Translations under genes and position numbers: made by a program
Shown here: in pieces, positions 40,685 to 49,377 of the stretch
Numbering within the stretch: the stretch's first letter is position 1
Layout of the letters: each line of letters starts with the position of its first letter
Assembly (NCBI GenBank): GCA_900129595.1
Contig: FQWG01000008.1
Span: 62,001-126,000, forward strand
Direction of reading: 5' to 3'
From: Flavobacterium frigidimaris
Lineage (GTDB): Bacteria > Bacteroidota > Bacteroidia > Flavobacteriales > Flavobacteriaceae
DNA length: 64,000 bases
The notes under the pieces: model-generated
The model's database searches: none
The model's input: only the letters and a program-made list of their open reading frames with translations
Told to the model about the DNA's origin: nothing

Positions 40685-41296
40685 ATGAAGAAAATATTTA
40701 TCATCAACGGAAGTCAAAATTTTGCGCATTCAGGCGGAAAATTCAACGAAACGGTTACCAACTGGACAATCGAATACTTCAAAAACAGCAAGCAATTCGA
40801 AATTAAAACCACCGACATCAAACAAGATTTTGACTTAGACGAAGAAGTTGAAAAATTCGTCTGGGCAGACGTCATCATTTATCACACACCGGTTTGGTGG
40901 TTTCAATTACCCAACCAGTTTAAAAAATACATCGACGACGTCTTCACCGCCGGACACAACAAAGGAATTTACAAAAGCGACGGAAGAACCAGAACAAATC
41001 CGGACATTAATTACGGAACCGGCGGACAATTGCACGGACGTAAATACATGTTAACCACCAGTTGGAATGCACCCGCAGCAGCTTTTACACTTCCGGGAGA
41101 ATTTTTCGAAGAAACATCTGTAGATGATGGAGCGATGTTTGGTTTCCATAAAATGAATAAATTTACAGGTATGGAAAAATTAGACGGTTTCCACTTTCAC
41201 GACGTTGAAAAAGGTGCAACTGCAGAAAACATTGACATCTTTAAAGAAAATTACACCAAACACTTAAAAAAAACTTTTAACTTTTCACAATTATGA
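40685..41296 (+). CDS. NAD(P)H-dependent quinone reductase, MdaB-like flavodoxin fold
   Basis: 203 residues. Flavodoxin-like fold with FMN/FAD loop INGSQNFAHSGGKFNETV, then WADVIIYHTPVWWFQLPNQFKKYIDD (typical MdaB/Kef-type), GGQLHGRKYMLTTSWNAP. MdaB reduces quinones by two electrons with NADPH, avoiding semiquinone radicals. Its stop overlaps the start of the next gene (ATGA), a YgiN-like quinol monooxygenase; the same pair occurs as mdaB-ygiN in E. coli. Cytosolic. Confidence 0.88.
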   Translation: MKKIFIINGSQNFAHSGGKFNETVTNWTIEYFKNSKQFEIKTTDIKQDFDLDEEVEKFVWADVIIYHTPVWWFQLPNQFKKYIDDVFTAGHNKGIYKSDGRTRTNPDINYGTGGQLHGRKYMLTTSWNAPAAAFTLPGEFFEETSVDDGAMFGFHKMNKFTGMEKLDGFHFHDVEKGATAENIDIFKENYTKHLKKTFNFSQL

Positions 41297-41571
41297 TCTC
41301 AATTACAGCACTATTCAAAAGTAAACCAGAAAATAAAGAACAATTACAAAGCATGTTAAATCATTTGGTTACCGAAACCAGAAAAGAAGCTGCCTGTGTA
41401 CGTTACGACCTTCATCATTCTGAAAATGTATTTATTATCTGGGAAGAATGGAAAGATCAGCCAGGTCTTGACATACACAACAATCAGCCTTATCTACTGG
41501 ATTTTATTGCCAAAAGCGAAAATCTTGTAGCTGTACCCATTCAGGTTTACAAAACGGTTCAAATTCTATAA
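41293..41571 (+). CDS. YgiN-like putative quinol monooxygenase (ABM domain)
   Basis: 92 residues, one antibiotic-biosynthesis-monooxygenase ferredoxin-like domain: SITALFKSKPENKEQLQSML, RKEAACVRYDLHHSENVFIIWEEWKDQ, FIAKSENLV. The family dimerises and oxidises quinols or related aromatics without cofactors. The start overlaps the MdaB-like stop by 4 bp, implying translational coupling and a shared quinone redox role. Confidence 0.87.
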   Translation: MISITALFKSKPENKEQLQSMLNHLVTETRKEAACVRYDLHHSENVFIIWEEWKDQPGLDIHNNQPYLLDFIAKSENLVAVPIQVYKTVQIL

Positions 41572-41574
41572 TTC

Positions 41575-41652
41575 TTTTGCCACGAATTTCACAAATTTAA
41601 GCTTAATTAAAAATAAAAAAAACGCGAAAATTCGTGAAATTCGTGGCGAAAA
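41575..41652. terminator. Repeat-derived hairpin between convergent genes
   Basis: TTTTGCCACGAATTTCAC (41575-41592) and GTGAAATTCGTGGCGAAAA (41634-41652) form an 18-bp stem with a single-base bulge. It begins 4 bp after the YgiN-like stop and ends 6 bp before the methyltransferase stop, so it probably terminates both. Member of the TTTTGCCAC repeat group. Confidence 0.65.
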
Positions 41653-41657
41653 ATTAA

Positions 41658-42365
41658 TCACTTAATCCCGCCAAAAGCGCCAAAACACATATTTTTGTGC
41701 AGGATTTCGACACTCGTGAAACCTACTTTTTTCATTAGATCTAACTGGTAATTCATTGATCTTGGCGTGTCTTCTTTTTCTACATAATCCAAAACTTTCT
41801 GGCGGTATTCTTCACCACCAATTCCTTCTAAATAATCACCATAACGCTGCCAAGTATATTCGTTTAACAATTCAGTATCTTGTGTTATCAAGTCCGAAAT
41901 CATAAAACATCCGCCTGGTTTTAATAATTTAAAAATCTTGGCAAAAGTCGTTTCCCAATCCTGATCATCTCGTAAATGATGCAAAACGGCACCGGCTAAA
42001 ATAATATCAAAATGATTTTCGGGCAAATCTACTTCACGTATATCCCCTTGCTTTACTTCTACCCTTCCGTTTGTTTCTTTTGAAACCCTGTCAAAAGCCC
42101 GATCCAGCATCGGCAAACTCAAATCGACCAGCGTACAATTCAAATCAGGTGTTTTAGACAACATCTTTAAAGTATAATTTCCTGCTCCACAACCAATATC
42201 TAAGACATTTTTAGCATCAGGAACGATTCTTTTCGAAGCTTCTGTGATTAATTCTAAAGAGATTGTTGCGTCAATTGTCGCGACCTGCCCTGTTTCTAAA
42301 TTTGAGAATCGCTCGACATCATTGTCAAAACGCTCTCTGATTTCTGCAATAGTTGATTTTTTCAT
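41658..42365 (-). CDS. Class I SAM-dependent methyltransferase
   Basis: 235 residues. SAM-binding motif I VLDIGCGAGNYTL (about 63-75), motif II TLVDLSLPMLDRA, motif IV DIILAGAVLHHLRDD, and LLKPGGCFMISDL. The N-terminal IRERFDNDVERFSN helix is typical of the Methyltransf_25 small-molecule group. Substrate unknown. Divergent from a LysR-type regulator gene, which is its likely controller. A possible minus-strand -7 box (TATTTTTG) lies at 42531-42538. Confidence 0.88.
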   Translation of the reverse strand: MKKSTIAEIRERFDNDVERFSNLETGQVATIDATISLELITEASKRIVPDAKNVLDIGCGAGNYTLKMLSKTPDLNCTLVDLSLPMLDRAFDRVSKETNGRVEVKQGDIREVDLPENHFDIILAGAVLHHLRDDQDWETTFAKIFKLLKPGGCFMISDLITQDTELLNEYTWQRYGDYLEGIGGEEYRQKVLDYVEKEDTPRSMNYQLDLMKKVGFTSVEILHKNMCFGAFGGIK

Positions 42366-42380
42366 CGCTTTTTGTTTTAG

Positions 42381-42496
42381 GTTTCACACAGATTTTACAG
42401 ATTAAGGCAGATTTAAAATGATTGTCTTTTTTACTTATTACAATCTAAATAAAAATCTGCGACTATCTGCTTCAATCAGTAGAATCTGCGTGAAAC
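42381..42496. repeat. GTTTCACACAGATT-type inverted repeat in divergent promoter region
   Basis: GTTTCACACAGATT (from 42381) and AATCTGCGTGAAAC (42483-42496) are inverted copies with one mismatch. It lies in the leader between the methyltransferase start and its putative promoter. Confidence 0.5.
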
Positions 42497-42574
42497 ATTT
42501 TTTCCAAAAGTATTCTTTTGATATATACTTCAAAAATACTTATTTTGTCAATTATTAATACTTAATAGGTATTT

Positions 42575-43456
42575 ATGGAATTACGACACTTGAAATATTT
42601 TCTGGCTGTAGCCGAAGAATTAAACTTTACCAAAGCCGCAGAAAAGCTTTTTATTTCACAGCCGCCTTTGAGTCGCCAGATTATCGAACTAGAAGAAGAA
42701 ATCCAGGCGCGCTTATTCATTAGAAACAATAAAAAAGTCGAATTAACCGAAGCCGGGAAATATTTCGAAAAAGAAGTACGGGAACTTTTCCAGCATCTGG
42801 AACGCATCACCATCAAAACGCAGAAAATAGCCGAAAATGTTTCCGGAGAATTCAGGATCGCTTATATCAGTTCGATTTATTCAAGTGTAATTTCAGAATT
42901 GATACAACATCTAAAAGCCGAATATCCATACGTGAATTTCAAACTTTTTGAAGTTTCGACAACCAAACAAATCTCAGCTTTAGAACAAGGAAAAATTGAT
43001 TTGGGAATTATTCGATCTCCCATAAAATCACCTAAAATAAATTCAAAATTATGGTTTCAGGACGGTTTTTCAGTAGTTTATAATAAAGGTTTAATTCAAA
43101 TTAATTCTGAGAAAGAAATTCCGAAACTGAAAGATGAAACTTTTATTTTTTTCAATAAAGATTACGCGCCGCATTACCATGAAGTTTTGCTGGAACTTTG
43201 CGCCTTTTATGGCTTTACACCGAAAGTTGTTCACGAATCAAACAACATCAATTCGATTGTACAACTGATCAAAAACGGTTTAGGAATTTCGATTGTTCCA
43301 TCAAATATCGCCAGAAACAATCAGTATTCTGAAATTGGTTTTATCGAATTGAAGAAAGTCAATTTATACACTGATGTTTCATTAATCACTTCAAAAGAAG
43401 ACGATTCAGAAATCACGAAATCCGCAGTTGAATTTTTATTGCAGTTTAAAAAATAA
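42575..43456 (+). CDS. LysR-family transcriptional regulator
   Basis: 293 residues. Winged HTH at residues 1-60 (MELRHLKYFLAVAEELNFT, AAEKLFISQPPLSRQI), linker helix, then the periplasmic-binding-protein-like effector domain (about 90-293; FRIAYISSIYSSVISELIQH, GKIDLGIIRSP, IVQLIKNGLGISIVPS). Typical LTTR that controls the divergent gene (here the methyltransferase) and itself. Effector unknown. The gene is followed directly by a 204-bp repeat element. Confidence 0.94.
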   Translation: MELRHLKYFLAVAEELNFTKAAEKLFISQPPLSRQIIELEEEIQARLFIRNNKKVELTEAGKYFEKEVRELFQHLERITIKTQKIAENVSGEFRIAYISSIYSSVISELIQHLKAEYPYVNFKLFEVSTTKQISALEQGKIDLGIIRSPIKSPKINSKLWFQDGFSVVYNKGLIQINSEKEIPKLKDETFIFFNKDYAPHYHEVLLELCAFYGFTPKVVHESNNINSIVQLIKNGLGISIVPSNIARNNQYSEIGFIELKKVNLYTDVSLITSKEDDSEITKSAVEFLLQFKK

Positions 43457-43658
43457 TCTCGCAGAGGCGCAGAGGTGCAAAGTTTTTTCTCATTTTATGT
43501 CATTTCGAGAACGAGCGATCCTCGCAAGAATCTCGACAAAGATTGGTAATTTGCGTGCGTAGAATGGATTAAAATCCCTTGAAACGCAAAGTAACCCCAA
43601 TCTACTCATTTCGAGGAACGATATAAAAACTCTGCGCCTCTGCGACTTTGCCGAGATT
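43455..43658. repeat. 204-bp palindromic element with CTCGCAGAGGCGCAGAG ends
   Basis: AATCTCGCAGAGGCGCAGAG (43455-43474) starts inside the LysR stop codon, and the inverted end CTCTGCGCCTCTGCG...CGAGATT is at 43630-43658. Inside are two copies of a CATTTCGAG motif. No gene. Confidence 0.6.
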
Positions 43659-43844
43659 AATTAAAGTTATGGAAATCCGTAAAAAACAAGACCTTAAAGG
43701 AATTAAATTGCACACAATAAATACACAAAACACTAAGCAATTAGCGCAAAAAAGTTACAATTTATCACAGATAAATCTTCTAAAAAGAACGAACTTTTAA
43801 ATACCTTAGCAGATTATTACAATACCTAAACAAAATCAATAAAA
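43659..43844. other. Rest of the gap before the DUF2130 gene
   Basis: A 43-codon frame (43669-43800, MEIRKKQDLKGIKL...) is open but resembles no family and is rich in Lys/Asn as expected by chance here. No promoter match was found. Confidence 0.25.
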
Positions 43845-45131
43845 ATGGCGGAGCAATCTTCAATTCAGTGCCCAAATTGCGGAACAACTATCGATGTAAA
43901 TGACATTCTGAAGCATCAGTTAGAAGACAGCATCCGTAAAGAGTTTCAACAAAAAGCAAATGCTCAGGCAAAAGAACTGGAACTTAAAAACGAACAATTC
44001 GAAAAGGCCAAAACTGAATTTGAAGCTAAAAAGAAACATGAAAATGAACTTTTTGCAGAACGTCTGGAACGCGAAAAAAAGGTAGCTGAAAAAGAAATTA
44101 CCGAAAAACTAAAAACCAAACTCGACGAAGAAAACAAAGATCGTTTGCTATTGATGGAAAAAGAACTTTCCGAAAAATCAGAGAAACTTCGTGAACTTAG
44201 TAAAATGCAAGGTGAAATTGCGAAACTTCAACGTGAAAAACTGGAGATGAAAGACGCAATTCAGGCCGAAGCCGAGAAACAACTCAATGCGACCTTGGTT
44301 TTAGAACGGGACAAAATCCGCAAACAGGAAGAAGAAAAAAACGAACTCAAAATAAAGGAATACCAAAAACAATCTGACGATCAAAAAAAGCTGATTGAAG
44401 AAATGAAACGCAAGCAGGAACAAGGTTCTATGCAATTGCAAGGCGAAGTAATGGAATTAGCGATCGAAGAATGGCTGGCGAATAATTTTCCGCTCGATAC
44501 TATCGACGAAATCAAAAAAGGCGCAAATGGCGCCGATTGCCTCCAGATTGTCAATACCCGCGAATTACAAAATTGCGGTTCTATTTATTACGAAAGTAAA
44601 CGCACAAAAGCTTTTCAACCTGCCTGGATCGAGAAATTTAAAAATGATATCAGAACTAAACGAGCCAATATTGGTGTTTTAGTAACTGAAGTTATGCCGG
44701 CTGGAATGGACAGAATGGGAATGCGCGACGGTATCTGGATTTGTACGTATGAAGAATTCAAAGGTTTAAGTGCCGTTTTACGTCAATCGCTAATTCAGGT
44801 AAGTCAGGCGGTTCAGGCGCAGGAAAACAAAGGCGACAAAATGTCGATGCTGTATGATTTCTTAACGAGCAATGAATTTCGCTTGCAGATAGAAGGAATT
44901 GTTGAAGGTTTCACCCAAATGCAGAGTGATCTTGATTCTGAAAAAAGAGCCATGCAGCGTATCTGGAAACAGCGTGAAAAACAAATCGAAAAAGTTATTC
45001 ATAACACTCTGGGAATGTACGGATCGATTCGTGGTATTGCCGGAAATGCCGTTCAGACTGTACGAGCCTTAGAATTAGATTTTATAGAAGGAGAAGAAAA
45101 AGAAGAAGATCCTAAGGAATTGTTAGATTAA
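43845..45131 (+). CDS. DUF2130 coiled-coil protein with N-terminal Cys pair
   Basis: 428 residues. A zinc-ribbon-like pair IQCPNCGTTIDV (about 7-18), a long charged coiled coil (about 30-200, rich in KEKEITEK and LERDKIRKQEEE), then the DUF2130 core (about 205-390; MQLQGEVMELAIEEWLANNFP, DEIKKGANGADCLQIVN, GSIYYESKRTKAF, IGVLVTEVMPAGMD). The core has the D...E-x-K pattern of PD-(D/E)xK nuclease-like folds (GADC, YYESKRT), so nucleic-acid cleavage or binding is plausible but unproven. Cytosolic, monocistronic. Confidence 0.88.
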   Translation: MAEQSSIQCPNCGTTIDVNDILKHQLEDSIRKEFQQKANAQAKELELKNEQFEKAKTEFEAKKKHENELFAERLEREKKVAEKEITEKLKTKLDEENKDRLLLMEKELSEKSEKLRELSKMQGEIAKLQREKLEMKDAIQAEAEKQLNATLVLERDKIRKQEEEKNELKIKEYQKQSDDQKKLIEEMKRKQEQGSMQLQGEVMELAIEEWLANNFPLDTIDEIKKGANGADCLQIVNTRELQNCGSIYYESKRTKAFQPAWIEKFKNDIRTKRANIGVLVTEVMPAGMDRMGMRDGIWICTYEEFKGLSAVLRQSLIQVSQAVQAQENKGDKMSMLYDFLTSNEFRLQIEGIVEGFTQMQSDLDSEKRAMQRIWKQREKQIEKVIHNTLGMYGSIRGIAGNAVQTVRALELDFIEGEEKEEDPKELLD

Positions 45132-45170
45132 TGAAAATCGTTCAATATCCTGTTTATTTTTTAGCGACAA

Positions 45171-45203
45171 ATCTTTGTCAAAGTTTTGAACTTTGACAAA
45201 GAT
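45171..45203. repeat. Perfect CTTTGTCAAAG palindrome
   Basis: ATCTTTGTCAAAGTT-TTG-AACTTTGACAAAGAT, 15-bp perfect arms and a 3-nt loop, between the convergent DUF2130 and META genes. Arms and loop match the palindrome inside the MITE-like element at 40413-40445. Confidence 0.7.
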
Positions 45204-45278
45204 AATTACGCAAATCTCCTTGCTTAAGCAGATTAAACTTTACAGATAACAAGCTAATCATCAAAAAAAAAGAATACT

Positions 45279-46061
45279 CTAATCGACCTTTCTAAAAACC
45301 AATAATTTTCCTGACGGATTAGACAATGTCAATCGATTATCTCCAATCGAATACGTTGTGGTACTTTGAAGTGCTTTTGTAAATTGATCCTCTTTATTTC
45401 CAGGTCCGCAAGCCATCATTGTCGAAGCTACCTTAGAAAATCTTAAAACGTCTTTTTCATAAAAAATACTGCCGCTAATAGCGTTACAACCGCCAAACCC
45501 CATAAATCTATTTTCGGATGAGTTAATCTCAATTCTTGGCAATTCCTTTTGGAAATCCGTAATAAAAACTTTGAATCCGTTTAGCTCTTCTAAAACCCAA
45601 ATATCGTGAAGGCGATAATCAGTATTATACTTCCCGCAACCGTCTAATTTTTTCGATTCAAGTTCTGAATTATTCTTTATTTCAACCGAAACTTTATAGG
45701 GAGAAATAACTCCGGACATTGAATCCTGACAATCCAGTTGCTGAATCGTAACTGTAGCCGTCGCAGTCGAATTGCTCAGTTTATACATTTTTACATTAGC
45801 ATCCATAGCTTTAATGGGGTCAACAGATGAAAAAGTCAGCTTCTCCTTTCCTTCTATCAGGGAAGTAAATACTGTTTTCTCTTGTCCAATTGTTATTGCC
45901 CAAAAAGGCTCATTTCCGGTCGCTTTAAAATAAATTGCCATATCATCTTCCTGAGAATTCGTTGTCGAACTTGTTTCTTTCGTTTCAGAACTTTGAGTTG
46001 CTGCTGTTTTACAGCCAATTATCAAAGATGACAATAACAATAGAGAAAGTACTTTTTTCAT
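45279..46061 (-). CDS. META-domain (HslJ-like) lipoprotein with COG3650-type N-domain
   Basis: 260 residues. Lipoprotein signal ending at Cys17 (SLIIGC), Ser/Thr-rich linker, a membrane-associated-domain of COG3650 type (about 42-145; YFKATGNEPFWAITI, MSGVISPYKVSVEI), then a META domain (about 150-258; WVLEELNGFKV, RFMGFGGCNAISGS, STMMACGPGNKEDQF). META proteins are linked to heat or drug tolerance but the molecular function is unknown. Divergent from nirB. Confidence 0.88.
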   Translation of the reverse strand: MKKVLSLLLLSSLIIGCKTAATQSSETKETSSTTNSQEDDMAIYFKATGNEPFWAITIGQEKTVFTSLIEGKEKLTFSSVDPIKAMDANVKMYKLSNSTATATVTIQQLDCQDSMSGVISPYKVSVEIKNNSELESKKLDGCGKYNTDYRLHDIWVLEELNGFKVFITDFQKELPRIEINSSENRFMGFGGCNAISGSIFYEKDVLRFSKVASTMMACGPGNKEDQFTKALQSTTTYSIGDNRLTLSNPSGKLLVFRKVD

Positions 46062-46242
46062 ATAATTTGTTTTTAGAATGAATTTGCTTTGAAAATGGAG
46101 TCTAAAACTAAGCCAAACTTGAGGCGTTTTTTGAAATACTTATTTAGATCTATTTCAAATTTAAGAAAAATAATACAGTTTTAAAAGAAATTATACCATC
46201 AAAAAAGGGCATCAATACCGCACTACTTATAAGATTATAATT

Positions 46243-46338
46243 AAATACGTATTTATAACTCCTGTTTCTCTAACAAAAAAATATCAATATTACGTATTTT
46301 AATAAGTACAAATACTTATATTTGCGTAATAATACTTA
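46243..46338 (+). promoter_or_regulatory. nirB promoter with Fnr-geometry palindromes
   Basis: A -7 box TATATTTG (46317-46324) about 27 bp before the nirB ATG; no -33 TTG, as expected for an activator-dependent promoter. Palindromes: AAATACGTATTT (46243-46254), ATAAGTA-CAAA-TACTTAT (46302-46319, perfect) and CGTA-ATAA-TACTTA (46325-46338). The same A(A/C)GTA-N4-TAC(T/G)T form occurs before narK and between the fnr-like and nitrate reductase genes. Confidence 0.55.
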
Positions 46339-46350
46339 ATTAAAGAAATC

Positions 46351-48864
46351 ATGATTAGAGTAATAGTAGTTGGAAACGGCATGGTTGGTTATAAATTTTG
46401 CGAAAAATTCATTGCAAAATCAGGACAGGAAAAGTATCAGATCACGGTATTTGGTGAAGAACCGAGACGTGCTTACGACCGGGTTCACTTAAGTGAATAC
46501 TTTGGAGGCAAAACCGCAGATGATCTCTCGCTTTCTACAAGTGAATGGTACTTAGAAAACAATATTACTCTGAATACTTCTGAATTAATTACTGATATTA
46601 ACAGGGAAGAAAAAACAATACACACACATTTAGAAAAAACCCATACGTACGACTACTTAGTTCTCGCAACAGGATCATCAGCATTTGTTCCTCCTATTGA
46701 CGGAGTTGAAAAAGAAGGCGTTTTTGTTTACAGAACTATCGAAGATCTGGACGCAATTATGGCCTACGCCAAAAAAATAAAGCAAAAAGGCGCTACAGAA
46801 GCCGCTGTTTTAGGAGGCGGATTATTGGGTCTCGAAGCCGCAAAAGCCGTTAGGGATTTAGGTTTGAATCCGCATGTGGTAGAATTTGCACCGCGCTTAA
46901 TGCCAAGACAATTGGACAAAGGCGGAAGTGATATGCTGCAATCTAAAATCGAAGAATTAAATATTGGAATCCACCTTAACAAAGCCACACAATATATCGA
47001 TGGAGGAGCACGCATAACGGGAATGATGTTTGCTGAAGATGAATTATTAAAAGTCGACATGCTGGTGATATCTGCCGGAATTAAACCTCGCGACGAGCTG
47101 GCACGGGTTTCAGGATTAGAAGTTGGCTTAAGAGGCGGTGTCGTAGTAAACAATCAGATGCAGACCTCAGATCCTTCCATTTTTGCCATTGGCGAAGTGG
47201 CGCTTTATAATCAAAATATTTACGGACTTGTTGCTCCTGGTTACGAAATGGCTGATGTTGCTGCTGAACAAATCTTAAACGGTTCCAAAACCATGAGAGA
47301 ATCCATCGATATGTCAACACAATTGAAACTAATTGGTGTTGAAGTGGCGAGTTTTGGTGATCCTTTTATCGAAAATGATAATGTGACGGCCATTATTTAT
47401 GAGAATAAATTAAGCGGCATTTACAAAAGAATCAATGTTACCAAAGATTCCAAAACTTTAATAGGCGGAATTTTAGTAGGAGATTCGAGCGATTACAATA
47501 CACTTTTTCAGATTTTCAGCAACGCAATGGCCTTGCCAAAAAATCCGGAAGATTTGATTTTAGGTTCCAGAGACGGTTCAGAGGGTTCAGGTTTAGGAAG
47601 TGTTTTAGATTTGCCCGACACCGCTGTAATCTGTTCTTGCGAAAATGTGACCAAAGGTTCCATTTGCTGTTCACTTTTAGACGAAAGCTGTTTCAGTTTT
47701 TCAGATGTTGTCAAACATACCAAAGCGACATCCGGTTGTGGAGGCTGTAAACCAATGGTTTCAGATTTGGTAAAGGCCACTCAAAAATCACTTGGTAAAG
47801 AAGTCAAAGATGTTATTTGTGAACACTTTAGCTACACACGTCAGGAATTATTCGACTTGGTAAAAATCAATAAATACGAAAATTTTTATGAAGTTATCGA
47901 TCATCATGGCAAAGGTGATGGCTGCGAAATCTGTAAACCAGTTGTAGCTTCTATTTTCTCCAGTATTTACAACGATACCGCCAATAAACATGTTACCACT
48001 CAAGATACAAACGATCGGTTTTTGGCCAACATTCAACGAAACGGAACTTATTCTGTTGTTCCAAGAGTTGCCGGTGGAGAAATTACAGCCGAGAAATTAA
48101 TTGTTATTGGAGAAGTTGCGAAACAATTCGACTTATACACCAAAATTACCGGTGCTCAGCGTGTCGATTTATTTGGGGCACATTTGAATGATTTACCCAA
48201 AATCTGGAAAATCTTAATTGATAATGGTTTCGAAAGTGGTCATGCTTACGGAAAATCACTTCGTGCCGTAAAAAGCTGTGTCGGAAATGCATGGTGCCGT
48301 TACGGAATGGACGACAGCGCAGGATTTGCCATCGAATTAGAAAACAGATACAAAGGAATTCGTTCTCCGCATAAATTAAAAGGCGGCGTCTCGGCTTGCA
48401 TTCGCGAATGTGCCGAAGCCCGAGGAAAAGATTTTGGACTGATTGCCGTTGAAGGCGGATGGAATTTATACATCGCCGGAAATGGTGGCGCCAACCCAAA
48501 ACATGCCGTTTTATTGGCCGAAAAAATAGACAAAGAAACGGTTATTAAATACCTCGATCGCTTTTTAATGTATTACATCCGTACAGCCGGACCGCTAATC
48601 AGAACGGCAACCTGGCTAGAAAAATTAGACGGAGGTTTAGATTATTTGAAAGAAGTAATTCTGGAAGACAGTTTAGGAATCTGCGAAACGCTGGAAGCCG
48701 AAATGCAGACTTTGGTTAATACTTTTGAATGCGAATGGAAACAAGTTTTAGAGAAACCAAGATTATTAAAACGTTTCAACCATTTTGTAAACTCTGATGA
48801 GAAAGATGATAATGTTGTTTTTGTTCCTTTAAGGGATCAAAAAGCACCAAAGGCGTGGACTTAA
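46351..48864 (+). CDS. nirB: NAD(P)H nitrite reductase large subunit
   Basis: 837 residues, the usual NirB size. FAD/NAD(P) reductase domain (about 1-300; VVGNGMVGYKF, ATGSSAFVPP, GGGLLGLEAAKA), BFD-like [2Fe-2S] domain (about 428-480; CSCENVTKG, GCGGCKP), a second partial Cys segment (GDGCEICKP), ferredoxin-like sulfite/nitrite reductase half domain (about 550-630), then the siroheme-[4Fe-4S] domain with Cys643, Cys649 (SCVGNAWC), Cys683 and Cys687 (CIREC). It reduces nitrite to ammonia with six electrons in the cytosol. First gene of the assimilation cluster; the promoter carries FNR-geometry palindromes. Confidence 0.96.
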   Translation: MIRVIVVGNGMVGYKFCEKFIAKSGQEKYQITVFGEEPRRAYDRVHLSEYFGGKTADDLSLSTSEWYLENNITLNTSELITDINREEKTIHTHLEKTHTYDYLVLATGSSAFVPPIDGVEKEGVFVYRTIEDLDAIMAYAKKIKQKGATEAAVLGGGLLGLEAAKAVRDLGLNPHVVEFAPRLMPRQLDKGGSDMLQSKIEELNIGIHLNKATQYIDGGARITGMMFAEDELLKVDMLVISAGIKPRDELARVSGLEVGLRGGVVVNNQMQTSDPSIFAIGEVALYNQNIYGLVAPGYEMADVAAEQILNGSKTMRESIDMSTQLKLIGVEVASFGDPFIENDNVTAIIYENKLSGIYKRINVTKDSKTLIGGILVGDSSDYNTLFQIFSNAMALPKNPEDLILGSRDGSEGSGLGSVLDLPDTAVICSCENVTKGSICCSLLDESCFSFSDVVKHTKATSGCGGCKPMVSDLVKATQKSLGKEVKDVICEHFSYTRQELFDLVKINKYENFYEVIDHHGKGDGCEICKPVVASIFSSIYNDTANKHVTTQDTNDRFLANIQRNGTYSVVPRVAGGEITAEKLIVIGEVAKQFDLYTKITGAQRVDLFGAHLNDLPKIWKILIDNGFESGHAYGKSLRAVKSCVGNAWCRYGMDDSAGFAIELENRYKGIRSPHKLKGGVSACIRECAEARGKDFGLIAVEGGWNLYIAGNGGANPKHAVLLAEKIDKETVIKYLDRFLMYYIRTAGPLIRTATWLEKLDGGLDYLKEVILEDSLGICETLEAEMQTLVNTFECEWKQVLEKPRLLKRFNHFVNSDEKDDNVVFVPLRDQKAPKAWT

Positions 48865-48870
48865 AATATA

Positions 48871-48891
48871 TTTAAACACATAGAAACATAG
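48871..48891. repeat. Solo 21-bp end of the MITE-like family
   Basis: Exact match to the terminal repeat at 40324-40344, 6 bp after the nirB stop, without a partner end nearby. Confidence 0.6.
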
Positions 48892-48911
48892 ATTTAATAA
48901 GTGTTAATTTA

Positions 48912-48977
48912 TTTTGCCACAGATTAAAGGATTAAAAAGATGAAACATTGTAATCTGTAAAATCTGTGGTAAAAAAA
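48912..48977. repeat. TTTTGCCACAGATT palindromic repeat, copy upstream of nirD
   Basis: TTTTGCCACAGATT pairs with AATCTGTGGTAAAAA (48961-48975). The first 30 bases are identical to 49378-49407 on the other side of nirD. Confidence 0.6.
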
Positions 48978-48992
48978 TCAAAAAAAATTAAA

Positions 48993-49370
48993 ATGGAAGA
49001 AATTTTAAATCAATACGAAACAGTTCATCCAAACGATGCCACAATTTGGTTCAAAGCCGGAAACGTAGAAGATTTTCCAACCAATCGTGGCGGATGCATT
49101 AAATACAAAAACAAACAAATTGCCATTTTCAATTTTACACGTCGCAACGAATGGTATGCTTGTCAAAATGCCTGCCCGCACAAAATGGAAATGGTTTTGG
49201 CGAGAGGAATGACAGGATCTGCAGATGATATCCCAAAAATTGCCTGCCCAATGCACAAAAAAACATTCTCATTAGTCGATGGTTCTAACCTAAACGGCGA
49301 CGATTTTAAAATTGCGATCTACCCTGTTAAAATAATTGAAAACGAAGTATTTATAGGTTTTACAGATTAA
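48993..49370 (+). CDS. nirD: Nitrite reductase small subunit (Rieske-type)
   Basis: 125 residues from the ATG at 48993 (MEEILNQYETVHP); an upstream in-frame ATG at 48966 lies in the repeat and is not family-like. Rieske fold with all four cluster ligands: Cys61 and His63 (CPH), Cys85 and His88 (CPMH). Many NirD proteins have lost these ligands, so this one probably binds a [2Fe-2S] cluster. Partner of NirB. The gene is bracketed by two near-identical hairpin repeats. Confidence 0.93.
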   Translation: MEEILNQYETVHPNDATIWFKAGNVEDFPTNRGGCIKYKNKQIAIFNFTRRNEWYACQNACPHKMEMVLARGMTGSADDIPKIACPMHKKTFSLVDGSNLNGDDFKIAIYPVKIIENEVFIGFTD

Positions 49371-49377
49371 CAAATCA

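Noticed and set aside
43669..43800. 43-codon frame before the DUF2130 gene
   Set aside because: No family resemblance and composition expected by chance in this AT-rich gap.
46764..47153. 129-codon minus-strand frame inside nirB
   Set aside because: Antisense shadow; nirB is continuous and conserved here.
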